A stretch of 64,000 nucleotides of DNA from Chitinophagaceae bacterium IBVUCB1 (GTDB lineage: Bacteria; Bacteroidota; Bacteroidia; Chitinophagales; Chitinophagaceae): positions 1,376,057-1,440,056 of the forward strand of contig NFUW01000001.1 of the NCBI GenBank assembly GCA_002127285.1, in the 5' to 3' direction. Positions 25,415 to 35,117 of this stretch are shown in pieces; the stretch's first letter is position 1; each line of letters opens with the position of its first letter. Both the position numbers and the translations under genes were made by a program. The notes beneath the pieces were generated by a model. That model had not been told where the DNA came from and did not search any database. It worked only from the letters and a program-made list of their open reading frames with translations.

Positions 25415-26689
25415 TTAAGCATCAGTAGTCTTGTATCTTAATTGCTCAGAGAAAATAGCGATTGAAACAAAATTGGCAACAACCATCAAGTATATATACG
25501 GTACTTGTATGAATGCCAAAAATATCGTCAGGTATATTTTGAATGAAGCCATTAAAAAAATACGCTTATCTATTTTCTTACGATTGAACCAATACCAAAT
25601 TCCCATTACAACAGTAATACCTGCACATAGCAAAAAGTGTATTTTTTGTAAGCGTTTTACTTTGTCAAGTGTATCCCAGTTTTGTATTTTCTCATAGAAA
25701 ATATGTGCAAAGCCTACACCGTTGTATAAATGGGCGGGCTTACATGTGTATTTGTCTATGTGTTCCCATTCCCCTACTGCTGCATTAGTATAGCTCTTCA
25801 TTGCATTGCCGAATATCTGCCAATCCTTGCTTAGGAAAGGGATAATGTACAAAATGGTAATTATCGCCGAAACAAGGGTGATTATTTTAAACAACTTGAT
25901 TTTACTACCTGAAATAAACATAACAGTTGCCCATAAAGGCAACCAGAGTAATAATGAAAATCTTGAAAGCATACAGGTTGCAAGAGTTATTGCGATAAAC
26001 ATAACAGAGTTTGTATTCATGCTCATGACTAACAGCATATAATAGCCCGCGAACATAATTTCTATGGTATAACCTAATATGGACATTTCATTAGTACATA
26101 TAAATAAAAACAAAGTGATGATAGTAGACAGTATTACGAATGGATGTTTGTAGCTGTAAGCAGACGTTCTAATAAGTAACAGTACTACGCACAACAGCCA
26201 AACAGATATAGCTAACCAACGGTAGTCTATATGCAATACATTAGGAATGACAAAAGGTATCCATGTCATTGGCAAGTAGGTCAGGTTTAGTTTATAACCG
26301 AAATCGTAATATGGGGCATATACATACTCACCATTAAATAAGCGATATACCATTAATTGAAGTGTAGGGATAATGTCTGACTCAGTAAAATTTATTTTGT
26401 ATTGCTGTATAATACTAGGCAGTTGTGCCAAAGTAAAAACAATGAAAATCATAGTCGGAATAATCCAATACAAATGGTAAATTTTTTTTGAATTAGTAGG
26501 GGGTGTAGAAATTAATGATTTGTTGTAAAACTTTACCAACAATAATAATCCGATGAAAAAAGAGGTGCCGCTATACAGTACTGCATTAAGTGTTGTATAG
26601 CCTAGTTTACTGAAATGGAGTAACAATAAGGTTTCCAATATTATCAGTAAGAATAGTAAGAGGTTGTGAGTGCCTATCTTTTTGAGCAT
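25415..26689 (-). CDS. Multi-spanning membrane protein, possibly a GT-C transferase
   Basis: The 424-residue protein is almost entirely hydrophobic, with about ten to twelve helices. After helix two there is an extracytoplasmic loop (NFTESDIIPTLQLMVYRLFN, then GEYVYAPYYDFGY and LTYLPMTWIPF) that resembles the first loop of GT-C glycosyltransferases in position, with an acidic pair early in the loop. No C-terminal soluble domain is present. The family is not recognised with certainty; it could also be an envelope transporter. It is a lone gene with low GC compared with its neighbours. Confidence 0.55.
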   Translation of the reverse strand: MLKKIGTHNLLLFLLIILETLLLLHFSKLGYTTLNAVLYSGTSFFIGLLLLVKFYNKSLISTPPTNSKKIYHLYWIIPTMIFIVFTLAQLPSIIQQYKINFTESDIIPTLQLMVYRLFNGEYVYAPYYDFGYKLNLTYLPMTWIPFVIPNVLHIDYRWLAISVWLLCVVLLLIRTSAYSYKHPFVILSTIITLFLFICTNEMSILGYTIEIMFAGYYMLLVMSMNTNSVMFIAITLATCMLSRFSLLLWLPLWATVMFISGSKIKLFKIITLVSAIITILYIIPFLSKDWQIFGNAMKSYTNAAVGEWEHIDKYTCKPAHLYNGVGFAHIFYEKIQNWDTLDKVKRLQKIHFLLCAGITVVMGIWYWFNRKKIDKRIFLMASFKIYLTIFLAFIQVPYIYLMVVANFVSIAIFSEQLRYKTTDA

Positions 26690-26842
26690 ACTGTAAAGAT
26701 GTAATTTTCTTTTAAAATCAATATCAACTACTGAAAATGGCTGATAAATATATGATAATAAATATTTATTCTTTATGTGTCCTATGGGCTATAATAATTA
26801 ACTTCGCAGCCTTATAATTTTAGAGTAAATAATACGTTATAC

Positions 26843-27928
26843 ATGAGTTCTGTTTTGGGGAAGTTGGAGGCTATTAAGGCGAGGTTTGACGATATGGGCG
26901 TAGCGCTTACCAATCCCGAGGTGGTAAATGACAATAAGCGTTTTTCGCAGATAAGCCGCGAATACCGCAAGTTGGAAAAAATAGTAGATGCCTATAAGCG
27001 ATACAAAGCTTGCATAGAGGGTATAGACTTTGCAAAAGAGGTCTTGGCAACGGAAAGCGACGCCGACCTGCGTGATATGGCGAAAGAAGACCTTGAAAAG
27101 CAGGAAGCACAGTTTGAAGAACTGGAAACAGAAGTGCGCCAACTGCTGATACCCAAAGACCCGCAAGACGAAAAGAACGCCATATTGGAGATACGTGCAG
27201 GAACAGGTGGTGATGAAGCCAGCCTTTTTGCAGGAGACCTGATGCGGATGTACTTACGCTACTGCGAAAAGAAAGGGTGGAAGGTGTCAATGCTGAATGA
27301 AACAGAGGGCACTGTAGGCGGATACAAGGAAGTGCAACTGGAAGTAGAGGGTGATGATGTGTATGGTACATTAAAGTTTGAAAGCGGTGTACACCGTGTG
27401 CAGCGTGTGCCAGATACCGAGGCAAGTGGCAGGGTACATACATCTGCGGCTACGGTTGCAGTAATGCCGGAGGCTGAAGAAATAGACTTTGAACTGAAGG
27501 AAAGTGACCTGAAGATGGAAACTGCCCGAAGCGGTGGTGCAGGTGGACAGAACGTGAACAAGGTAGAAACAAAAGTGATACTGACGCACGTACCTACGGG
27601 AACAGTTATTACTTGCCAGACTGAACGTACACAGCTTGGTAACCGCGAAAAAGCAACTGCCATGATGCGTACCAAACTATACGAGGAGCAAGTGCGTAAG
27701 CAGGAAGAAGAAATATCTCGCAGAAGAAAGAGCCTTGTGAGTTCGGGAGACAGGTCGGCGAAGATAAGGACGTACAACTTTCCGCAAGGACGTATTACTG
27801 ACCATCGTATCAACATGACGGTATATAATCTGGACGAGTTTATGAATGGCAATATAGGCGATATGATAGATGCGCTGCAGTTTGCAGAGAATGCGGAAAA
27901 AATGCAATCGGGCGAAACAGTAATATAA
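26843..27928 (+). CDS. prfA: Peptide chain release factor 1
   Basis: RF1 reads UAA and UAG stop codons and triggers peptide release. The 361-residue protein has the helical domain 1, the PxT-type recognition site as PDT in [11 protein letters not shown] (about residue 190), and the catalytic GGQ in [16 protein letters not shown] (about residue 235), whose glutamine is normally methylated. The C-terminal [13 protein letters not shown] block is typical. The gene stands upstream of the polysaccharide pair with a 65-base gap; no prmC neighbour is seen. Confidence 0.98.
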   Translation: MSSVLGKLEAIKARFDDMGVALTNPEVVNDNKRFSQISREYRKLEKIVDAYKRYKACIEGIDFAKEVLATESDADLRDMAKEDLEKQEAQFEELETEVRQLLIPKDPQDEKNAILEIRAGTGGDEASLFAGDLMRMYLRYCEKKGWKVSMLNETEGTVGGYKEVQLEVEGDDVYGTLKFESGVHRVQRVPDTEASGRVHTSAATVAVMPEAEEIDFELKESDLKMETARSGGAGGQNVNKVETKVILTHVPTGTVITCQTERTQLGNREKATAMMRTKLYEEQVRKQEEEISRRRKSLVSSGDRSAKIRTYNFPQGRITDHRINMTVYNLDEFMNGNIGDMIDALQFAENAEKMQSGETVI

Positions 27929-27993
27929 TACAGGCTGCATAGCCTGATTGAACAATAATAGCTAAGTTTAAAAAGTTTTTAATACACAAACAG

Positions 27994-28965
27994 ATGAGTA
28001 CACCTCGTTTCGACATTGTAGATGTAACACAAACGCTGCGCGGCAACCGAAAGACGATACTGATAGTATCTATACTGACGGCTGTATTGGGGGCTACGTT
28101 TTACCTTATATCGCAAAGGGAATATAAGGCTTTGGGTAGCTTTATCATGACCAATCCGCTATATACAGACCGCAACAACCTGTTTCAGGAAAGCGGTATT
28201 CAGTTTGTAGATTATTTTGCGGGCGATGATGATGTGGACAAACTGATGTCGATGGTAGAAGCCGATACGGTAAAATACATAGTAGCCGATAAGCTGAATC
28301 TTTGGGCGCACTACAAGTTAGACCAATCGAAGCCAAAAGATGTGAAGAAGCTGCTGGATACCTACAAAGACAATTACAAAGTAATACGCTCTGAATACAA
28401 CGCCTGCGAGGTAAGCTTTGTAGATACAGAACCTGCAACAGCTGCCGAAGTAGTGAATACAACGATGAAAACAATTGAGGCACTTTTCAGAGGTTATTAT
28501 GTAAGCCAACGTGCTAAGATGATTATATCGCTGGAAAGCAAAATCAGTGAGATGGATAGCTCTATCGTTGCTATGACAGATACACTGGCTGCCCTGCGTG
28601 ATAGGTATAAGATATATGACATCATCAACCCCGCACGCCAAAATCTGATGGCATCAACTACACACGGTGGTGGTGCAGGCTACGGATTGGCTATGGAGCA
28701 GGTGCAAAACATATCATCGCTCAAAGACCAGTTGGTAGCAGACAGGGCACGCTACACATCGCGCCTCAACGAGTTTAAGACAACATCTAAAACAGATGAT
28801 ATACCCTTGTTGCACATTACTACATCTGCACGTCCGCCTGTAAAACCCAAACCACCAGGTCTTATATTGACCATCCTTTCATCAGGGTTGATAGGTTTGT
28901 TTTTTAGCAGCATATACCTGCTGATACGTACATACTACAGGTCGTTAATAGCAATGGAGCGCTAA
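27994..28965 (+). CDS. Wzz-like chain-length / exopolysaccharide co-polymerase protein
   Basis: The 323-residue product has a cytosolic N-terminus (RFDIVDVTQTLRGNRKTI), a first membrane helix (residues 22-42), a large periplasmic region with coiled-coil character (about 50-280), a proline-rich stretch ARPPVKPKPPG, and a second membrane helix (about 292-312). This is the layout of Wzz/PCP proteins that set polysaccharide chain length. There is no C-terminal tyrosine kinase domain. The gene ends one base before the O-antigen ligase start, so the two form an operon for a surface polysaccharide. Confidence 0.75.
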   Translation: MSTPRFDIVDVTQTLRGNRKTILIVSILTAVLGATFYLISQREYKALGSFIMTNPLYTDRNNLFQESGIQFVDYFAGDDDVDKLMSMVEADTVKYIVADKLNLWAHYKLDQSKPKDVKKLLDTYKDNYKVIRSEYNACEVSFVDTEPATAAEVVNTTMKTIEALFRGYYVSQRAKMIISLESKISEMDSSIVAMTDTLAALRDRYKIYDIINPARQNLMASTTHGGGAGYGLAMEQVQNISSLKDQLVADRARYTSRLNEFKTTSKTDDIPLLHITTSARPPVKPKPPGLILTILSSGLIGLFFSSIYLLIRTYYRSLIAMER

Positions 28966-28966
28966 G

Positions 28967-30424
28967 ATGCAGCCAATACTTTTGGGTAATAAGGTAGAAA
29001 AGGTGTTGCCGTGGGGGGTATTATTCTTCTCCGTCATTGCCTATGCCTATACCGGAAGTTTTATAATGGCAGCATTGCCTTTCGCTTTTCTGTTTTTGTT
29101 GCTTACCGGTGTTAGCTGGAAGACGGCTTACTGGGTTTTTCTATTTACCATACCCGTATCAATAGATGTTCACTTTTTTGGTGAAACATTATCTACCTCC
29201 GTACCCGATGAGCCCATCATGTGGTTGTTTCTGTTACTGTTTTTTGTGTTGGCTGCCAGCAGGCCAGCATTATTTAGCAGAGATTGGCTCACCAATCCGT
29301 TGGTGCTGATAATAGCCGCACAATATTTGTGGCTGATAGTAACGGTGCTCTATTCTCATATGCCGATGCTGTCATTAAAATTTCTTGCGGCAAAGACATG
29401 GTTTCTCTGTTCTTTTTTCATCATACCCATGTTTATTTTCAGGGAGAAGAAAGATTTTATTAAGGGCTTTTTGGCAACCTTAATACCCTTATTTATCACT
29501 ATATGCATTGTAGTATATCGCCATGCTATGATAGGTTTCAACTTCCGCAGGATAGAAATAGCTATTGGTGATGTGTATAATAACCACGTAGATTATTCTA
29601 CCGTCATGTCAATGTTCTATCCGCTGTTGTGGGTAGCCTATCTTATGACCAAAGGCAAAGGACCATTTATCAGGGTGCCTTTGTTGTTGATTATCTTATT
29701 GTTTTTGCCTGCCATATACCTCACCTATGCGCGTGCCGCTATGTTGGCGGTTGTGTTTGCCCTATGCATAGCATTAGCTATCAGGATGAAACTTGCACAA
29801 TGGATAATGCCCGTATTCTATGCGCTGATAACGATGATGGTAATATATATGTCAACCGACAAAAAGTTTATGGACTTTAGGCCAGACTATGAGCACACTT
29901 TCATGCGCAAGAAGTTTACCGACCACATCGTAGCAACGTTTCGTGGACAGGATATGTCTTCAATGGAGCGACTGTACCGTTGGATAGCCGCCGTGCGTAT
30001 GAGTCAGGATGAGCCTGTTAAAGGCTTCGGCCCCAATACATTTTACTATTACTACAAGCCTTATGGTATTGCGTCGTTCAAAACATGGGTGAGCCACAAT
30101 TTTGAAAAATCTACTACACACAATTATTACCTGTATATGCTGGTAGAGCAAGGCTGGCCTGCCATGATACTCTATGCCATTATGGTGATGGTGGTATTGG
30201 CACAAGCGCAGAAAACCTATCACCGTTTCAAAGACAGGTTTTATAGACTATGCACTATGGGCGTAGCCATGATGTTTGGTGCGGGCTTTATCAACAACTT
30301 TTTTTCTGAGTTGATAGAAACGCACAAAGTAGGCTCGTTGTTTTATATCAGCATCGCACTGTTGGTAATGCTGACAGCTAAGAGTAAGCAACTTATTAAA
30401 GAAGAGCAGGTGGTTATCAATTAA
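28967..30424 (+). CDS. O-antigen ligase / polymerase family membrane protein
   Basis: The 485-residue protein has about 12 membrane helices and one large periplasmic loop (about 330-390) with GFGPNTFYYYYKPYG and SHNFEKSTTHNYYLYMLVEQGWPA, which matches the Wzy_C/WaaL loop with its conserved histidine and arginine surroundings. It joins polyprenyl-linked polysaccharide to an acceptor or polymerises the repeat units. It follows the Wzz-like gene with a one-base gap. Its 3' end overlaps the convergent ispG gene by eight bases. Ligase and polymerase cannot be told apart from sequence. Confidence 0.85.
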   Translation: MQPILLGNKVEKVLPWGVLFFSVIAYAYTGSFIMAALPFAFLFLLLTGVSWKTAYWVFLFTIPVSIDVHFFGETLSTSVPDEPIMWLFLLLFFVLAASRPALFSRDWLTNPLVLIIAAQYLWLIVTVLYSHMPMLSLKFLAAKTWFLCSFFIIPMFIFREKKDFIKGFLATLIPLFITICIVVYRHAMIGFNFRRIEIAIGDVYNNHVDYSTVMSMFYPLLWVAYLMTKGKGPFIRVPLLLIILLFLPAIYLTYARAAMLAVVFALCIALAIRMKLAQWIMPVFYALITMMVIYMSTDKKFMDFRPDYEHTFMRKKFTDHIVATFRGQDMSSMERLYRWIAAVRMSQDEPVKGFGPNTFYYYYKPYGIASFKTWVSHNFEKSTTHNYYLYMLVEQGWPAMILYAIMVMVVLAQAQKTYHRFKDRFYRLCTMGVAMMFGAGFINNFFSELIETHKVGSLFYISIALLVMLTAKSKQLIKEEQVVIN

Positions 30425-32417
30425 CACCCGGCTCTATCCATGCTTCGTTGTCTTTCAGTAATTGTATCAGTTCGCTAACGGCTATTTCGCTCGGCACGTT
30501 TTTCTTTACTACCTCTTTGCCTTTATATAGTGTTATTTTGCCCGGCCCGCTGCCTACATAGCCAAAGTCGGCATCTGCCATTTCGCCCGGCCCGTTTACT
30601 ATGCATCCCATAATGGCAATCTTCACACCCTTCAGGTGGTTGGTAGCATTACGGATTTTAGCAGTCGTTTCCTGTAGGTCGAACAAAGTGCGTCCGCAAC
30701 TGGGGCAACTGATGTATTCCGTTTTGCTGATGCGCGTGCGCGTAGCTTGCAGTATAGAAAATGCCGTATTGTTCAGGAATTGGTAATTGTTCTTTACTTG
30801 CAGATAAGTGCGCCCTGTTATCTGTATATTTTGTATATCACGCATTTGGTTCCATAGCCATATGCCATCGCCCATGCCATCGAGCAGCAGTCCACCGGTA
30901 TTAGTAGCAAAGTCTATCAGTTGTTCGTCTATCGTTTTGTCTTTGTTATTGCTGCAAAGTATCACGGGGTTTTTGATGCCGCGTTCCATCATCTCAATAC
31001 ACACTCGGCGTATTGATGGCATATTGCAGGCAAGGTAATTGTATAAGCAAATAACGGTCTGGTAGTTTGCTTTATTCAATACGTTAATCACTTGCTGCCA
31101 ATCACTCCCAGTGTCTAATACCACAAAATGTGCAGCATCGGGTAAAGCACTTAGCTGAATAAACGATTGTGCATCAAACAGTGGTCGGTATTTTGCTTTG
31201 TCTTCTGCCTGTTGCCAAACCTCGTAGTCGCAGATTACTTTCAGTGTGCCCGGCAAAGCGAAGTCAACCGTCTTATTACTTGTATATATATAATCAGCCG
31301 CACCATCGCCAATGTTCCATTTGTCAGTAGGCTCATCGTATTTATAGCCAATGGCTTCCAATGTTTGGTGTGTTATGTTTTCTTCATCTTTTATATTGGC
31401 AAGTACAACGGGTACATGTTGACCGCCTATATTATCTACCGCTATCGTTTCTCTGCGGTTGTATGAGAAGGGGGAATATGGTAATACAATTTTACCATCA
31501 TTCAGAGGTTGAATGGTATCGGTATTGGTTCTGCCATTGTATCGTGCAACGATGTCTTTACAAACAGGTATTTCAAATTCAGGGTCTTCAGTCAACGATA
31601 CACGTATGGTATCGCCTATCCCATCTTCCAGCAATGTGCCGATGCCAATGGCGCTTTTAATGCGTCCATCTTCGCCATCACCCGCTTCCGTTACGCCGAG
31701 GTGCAGGGGGTAACACTCGCCAAATTCATTATCCATCTGCTGCACTAGCAAGCGGTATGCCTGCACCATCACCTGCGGGTTGCTCGATTTCATGCTCAAT
31801 ACTATCTGGTGGTACTGCTCATCGCGCGCAATGCGCAAAAACTCCATGGCGCTTTCTACCATGCCTATGGGTGTATCGCCATAGCGGCTCATGATGCGGT
31901 CGCTCAGCGAACCATGATTGGTGCCTATACGCATAGCTGTGCCATATTCCTTACATATCTTAACCAATGGTGTAAAGCGTTCGCGGATGCGTTCTATTTC
32001 GGCAGCATATTCAGCGTCGGTATACTCTATCAGGTCAAATTTTTTCTTATCAACGTAGTTGCCGGGGTTTACGCGCACTTTTTCTATAATGCGGGCAGCT
32101 ATTTCGGCAGCATTGGGGGTAAAGTGTATATCGGCAACAATGGGTGTATTGTAGCCCATCGCGCGTAGTTTATTCTTAATATGCTGCAGGTTTTCCGCTT
32201 CGTTTTTGCTGGGTGCAGTAATGCGTACCAACTCAGCACCCGCTTCTATACAACGCACACATTGCGCTACGGTGGCATCGGTATCCATCGTATCGGTAGT
32301 TGTCATAGTTTGTATGCGGATGGGGTTGCCGCCACCGAGCAATAAATCGCCGATTTTTACTTCTTTGGTCTTAAGCCTTTTGTACGATGTGAGCGAGGAA
32401 CAATAGTATTGCAACAT
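30417..32417 (-). CDS. ispG: 4-hydroxy-3-methylbut-2-enyl-diphosphate synthase (long form)
   Basis: IspG reduces MEcPP to HMBPP in the MEP isoprenoid pathway, using a 4Fe-4S cluster. The 666-residue length is that of the three-domain plant/Bacteroidota type: a TIM barrel (residues 20-280, with NPIRIQTMTTTDTMDTDATV), a large inserted domain (about 290-540), and the C-terminal cluster domain with CPSCGR and the MGCIVNGPGEMADADFGYVG block. The pathway supplies precursors for the carotenoid genes at the left end of the window. Start taken at 32417; the 28-base shorter reading is also possible. It is convergent and slightly overlapping with the O-antigen ligase gene. Confidence 0.97.
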   Translation of the reverse strand: MLQYYCSSLTSYKRLKTKEVKIGDLLLGGGNPIRIQTMTTTDTMDTDATVAQCVRCIEAGAELVRITAPSKNEAENLQHIKNKLRAMGYNTPIVADIHFTPNAAEIAARIIEKVRVNPGNYVDKKKFDLIEYTDAEYAAEIERIRERFTPLVKICKEYGTAMRIGTNHGSLSDRIMSRYGDTPIGMVESAMEFLRIARDEQYHQIVLSMKSSNPQVMVQAYRLLVQQMDNEFGECYPLHLGVTEAGDGEDGRIKSAIGIGTLLEDGIGDTIRVSLTEDPEFEIPVCKDIVARYNGRTNTDTIQPLNDGKIVLPYSPFSYNRRETIAVDNIGGQHVPVVLANIKDEENITHQTLEAIGYKYDEPTDKWNIGDGAADYIYTSNKTVDFALPGTLKVICDYEVWQQAEDKAKYRPLFDAQSFIQLSALPDAAHFVVLDTGSDWQQVINVLNKANYQTVICLYNYLACNMPSIRRVCIEMMERGIKNPVILCSNNKDKTIDEQLIDFATNTGGLLLDGMGDGIWLWNQMRDIQNIQITGRTYLQVKNNYQFLNNTAFSILQATRTRISKTEYISCPSCGRTLFDLQETTAKIRNATNHLKGVKIAIMGCIVNGPGEMADADFGYVGSGPGKITLYKGKEVVKKNVPSEIAVSELIQLLKDNEAWIEPGVN

Positions 32418-32436
32418 AGAGCCGATATAATGCTTG

Positions 32437-32464
32437 CAAATTTAGCGCAATGAATTGAAGCAAA
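32437..32464 (-). promoter_or_regulatory. Promoter of ispG
   Basis: On the minus strand TAAATTTG (32437-32444) matches the -7 box and TTTG (32461-32464) could be the -33 element, with a 16-base spacer that is a little shorter than usual. The -7 box lies 19 bases upstream of the ispG start. Confidence 0.45.
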
Positions 32465-32529
32465 TTGTGAAAAAGCTATGAGAATAGTGTAATTATTGAT
32501 ATTTTGATAATAACAACAAAAGCAACAAA

Positions 32530-32561
32530 TTGTTACGCATAGGCTAAAAAGTATAATTTTG
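32530..32561 (+). promoter_or_regulatory. Promoter of alpha/beta hydrolase gene
   Basis: TAATTTTG (32554-32561) matches TAnnTTTG, and TTG at 32530-32532 lies 21 bases upstream as a possible -33 remnant. The start codon is 40 bases downstream. Confidence 0.4.
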
Positions 32562-32601
32562 TGCGAAACATCAGTATTTTAGTACATCCATTAACGGCAA
32601 C

Positions 32602-33363
32602 ATGCAATACGAAATAAAACAGTCTGGTAAGTTCAAGTATGTGGAAGAAGGGAATGGCGAGCCTTTAGTACTGCTGCACGGCCTTTTTGGCGCGTTGAGC
32701 AACTTTAAAGACCTTGTTGATCACTTTAAAAAGACGCATAAGGTTGTGATACCAATGCTGCCTCTGTTCGACCTGACGATACTCGACACGACAGTTGCGG
32801 GGCTGGCAAAGCATGTGCAGAAGTTTCTGGATACCATGAACTATGGCAAAGTACACTTGCTGGGCAATTCTTTGGGCGGTCATGTTGGCTTGGTTTATAC
32901 CCTGAAGCACCAAAGTAATGTAAAGAGCCTGACCTTAACGGGTAGTTCCGGCTTGTTTGAAAACGGTATGGGTGAAACCTACCCCAAGCGTGGCGATTAC
33001 GAATTCATCAAAAGAAAAACAGAGCTTACTTTTTACGACCCGGCAGTAGCCAATAAAGAACTGGTTGACGAGGTGTATTCAATCGTGAACAACAGGTTGA
33101 AAGCATTGAAAATAATATCGCTTGCAAAGTCTGCCATCAGGCACAATCTGGGTGATGAGTTGAAAGACATCAAAGTGCCAACCTGCCTGATATGGGGGAA
33201 GAATGATACGATTACCCCGCCAATGGTGGCAGAAGAGTTTAAAAAGCTGATGCCTAATTCAGAATTGCATTGGATTGACAAGTGCGGTCATGCACCTATG
33301 ATGGAAGTGCCTGCGGAGTTTAATGTGATTCTTGATGCATTCCTTGCCAGGCATAAAGCTTAA
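32602..33363 (+). CDS. Alpha/beta-fold hydrolase
   Basis: The 253-residue cytosolic hydrolase has the oxyanion segment LLHGLFG (residues 24-30), the nucleophile elbow GNSLGGH with S90, the acid in WGKNDTITP (aspartate about 207), and the histidine in DKCGHAPMMEVP (about 235). All three catalytic residues are present. The substrate is unknown; the family contains esterases, lactonases and C-C bond hydrolases. It stands alone with a possible promoter just upstream and a 98-base AT-rich gap downstream that holds nothing I can name. Confidence 0.9.
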   Translation: MQYEIKQSGKFKYVEEGNGEPLVLLHGLFGALSNFKDLVDHFKKTHKVVIPMLPLFDLTILDTTVAGLAKHVQKFLDTMNYGKVHLLGNSLGGHVGLVYTLKHQSNVKSLTLTGSSGLFENGMGETYPKRGDYEFIKRKTELTFYDPAVANKELVDEVYSIVNNRLKALKIISLAKSAIRHNLGDELKDIKVPTCLIWGKNDTITPPMVAEEFKKLMPNSELHWIDKCGHAPMMEVPAEFNVILDAFLARHKA

Positions 33364-33461
33364 ATAAATACCCATAATTGTCATTAATCTGTTATAATAT
33401 TGTTCCTGCTGTAAACCGGTTAGGCATTTGTACGTTTATATATTAAAGGGGGAATAAAAGA

Positions 33462-34124
33462 ATGGTAGTTGAACAATTAATATCGCCCGTAGTACCTACC
33501 CTGATACCTACTGATACAGGTGATAAGGCTTTATCCCTGATGGACGAAACCAATCTGGACCAACTGCCCTTGGTTGCGGATGATAAGTACATGGCACTTG
33601 TACAGGAAAACGACCTGCTCGATTGGGATGCCCCCGATAATTCTTTGCAGAGTGCCGATTTTTTAAGTTACCGCCCGGCAGTATTATCTACAGGCCACCC
33701 GTACGAGGCACTGCGTATAGCGCATCAGCAAAACCTGCGCATAGTACCCGTAGTAGATTTAGAGAATACCTATGTAGGTTCTATAACAAGGGATGAACTG
33801 CTACGGTATATAACGGAAAACAGCGGTTTGGATAACCCCGGCGGCATCATTGTATTAGAAATAGACCCACGCAACTATAGCTTGTATGAGATAGCCCGTA
33901 TTTGCGAAAGCGAAGAAGTGCTGCTGATAAGCACGCAAATATTCAGCAACAAACTAACGGGTAAACTGGAAGTAACGCTGAAAACCAATCGCAATAGCCT
34001 TGGTGGTGTGGTTAGCGCACTGGAACGCCACAACTACAAAGTGAAGGATGTGTTTGGTGATAAGACCGATAAAGATAGCCTGCAAGACAGGTTTGACAAC
34101 CTGATGAATTACCTCAATATGTAA
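33462..34124 (+). CDS. CBS-domain protein with ACT-like C-terminus
   Basis: The 220-residue protein has a CBS pair (residues 1-130: PVVPTLIPTDTGDKALSLM and VPVVDLENTYVGSITRDELLRYI), which usually binds adenosine nucleotides, then an ACT-like domain (about 140-200: GGIIVLEIDPRNYSLYEIARI). It has no catalytic part and probably senses a nucleotide or amino acid. In related genomes a similar gene often precedes the NAD kinase gene, but here the next gene is a DUF3109 protein. Confidence 0.83.
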   Translation: MVVEQLISPVVPTLIPTDTGDKALSLMDETNLDQLPLVADDKYMALVQENDLLDWDAPDNSLQSADFLSYRPAVLSTGHPYEALRIAHQQNLRIVPVVDLENTYVGSITRDELLRYITENSGLDNPGGIIVLEIDPRNYSLYEIARICESEEVLLISTQIFSNKLTGKLEVTLKTNRNSLGGVVSALERHNYKVKDVFGDKTDKDSLQDRFDNLMNYLNM

Positions 34125-34160
34125 TTGTATCTTTATAACAAGATATTTCCACGTTTCTGC

Positions 34161-34745
34161 ATGATAGCGATTGATAATGTATTACTAAGCGACCAGGTGG
34201 TAGAAGAACAGTTTGTATGCGACCTGAATAGTTGCAAAGGCGGCTGTTGTGTAGATGGCGACTGCGGTGCGCCATTAACACAAGAGGAAACAGTTATCAT
34301 TGCGTCCGTTTACCCAAAGATTAAAGAATACTTGTTGCCAGAGTATGTGGCAGAAATAGAAAAGCAGGGCACACATACTATGGACGATGAGTTTGGTTAT
34401 GTAACACCTGCCGTAAATGGCGGTATATGTGTGTATGCTTACAGAGATGATGCGGGTATAGTAAAATGTACGTTTGAACGGGCATGGAATGAAGGTAAGA
34501 TTGCTTTTAAAAAGCCCATATCCTGTCATTTATACCCAATAAGGGTGAAGCAGATGGACGGCTATGAAGCAGTAAACTACGAACCGCGCAAGACACTGTG
34601 TAAGCCTGCTTGCAAGCTGGGCAAGCAATTGAAAGTGCCTGTGTATCAATTTCTTAAAGATTCAATAGTGCGTAAGTACGGCAATGCATTTTACGATACG
34701 CTGGATGCTGTAGCTAAGAAAATAGCTGCGGACAAAGCCCATTAG
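34161..34745 (+). CDS. DUF3109 family protein, cysteine-rich
   Basis: I place the start at the ATG at 34161 (MIAIDNVLLSDQVVEEQF); an in-frame TTG right after the CBS gene would add 12 residues of poor quality. The protein of 194 residues has a cluster of cysteines near the N-terminus (CDLNSCKGGCCVDGDCGAPL), two more around VKCTFERAW and PISCHLYPIR, and further ones in TLCKPACKLG. The pattern fits DUF3109, a family with a likely metal or Fe-S site and no known reaction. The gene overlaps the convergent DUF1801 gene by four bases. Confidence 0.82.
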   Translation: MIAIDNVLLSDQVVEEQFVCDLNSCKGGCCVDGDCGAPLTQEETVIIASVYPKIKEYLLPEYVAEIEKQGTHTMDDEFGYVTPAVNGGICVYAYRDDAGIVKCTFERAWNEGKIAFKKPISCHLYPIRVKQMDGYEAVNYEPRKTLCKPACKLGKQLKVPVYQFLKDSIVRKYGNAFYDTLDAVAKKIAADKAH

Positions 34746-35101
34746 TTTCTTGCTGCTCTTATGATGTTTTTCATCACCTGTTTCAGTTCGGCTTCCAGTT
34801 CGGGCGTTATGTCCGTTATTTTTACGTGTTTAGCGTGTTTGCCCTCGCCTTCCAGTTTCAGGCTCATAGTATCTGCCGATTCGGTATGGTGCAGGTACAG
34901 TATGCAGTATTTGTCATTTAGCTGAATACCGAATAACACATTATTTGGGCCACCTTTGCTATACAGGGCCACTTTAGATTTGCTGCCGCCGTAGATGGTT
35001 TCTACTATTAGCTTATCCACTCGCAATGCAAGTCCCTTTAATTGCATCGCTGTTTTCTTCAGGTTTTCAGGCCTTCCCTCTATAAGTGTGTCAAAAGTCA
35101 T
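34742..35101 (-). CDS. DUF1801-like protein
   Basis: The 119-residue protein matches the YdhG-like/DUF1801 fold in outline: an N-terminal helix with a conserved region VETIYGGSKSKVALYSKGG, a strand pair with YCILYLHH, and a C-terminal helix ELEAELKQVMKNIIRAARN. The function of the family is unclear; some members may bind a small ligand. It precedes rpoN on the opposite end of that gene (it starts 16 bases past the rpoN stop), so the two may share a transcript. Confidence 0.6.
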   Translation of the reverse strand: MTFDTLIEGRPENLKKTAMQLKGLALRVDKLIVETIYGGSKSKVALYSKGGPNNVLFGIQLNDKYCILYLHHTESADTMSLKLEGEGKHAKHVKITDITPELEAELKQVMKNIIRAARN

Positions 35102-35117
35102 GGGGTATATTATTGTG

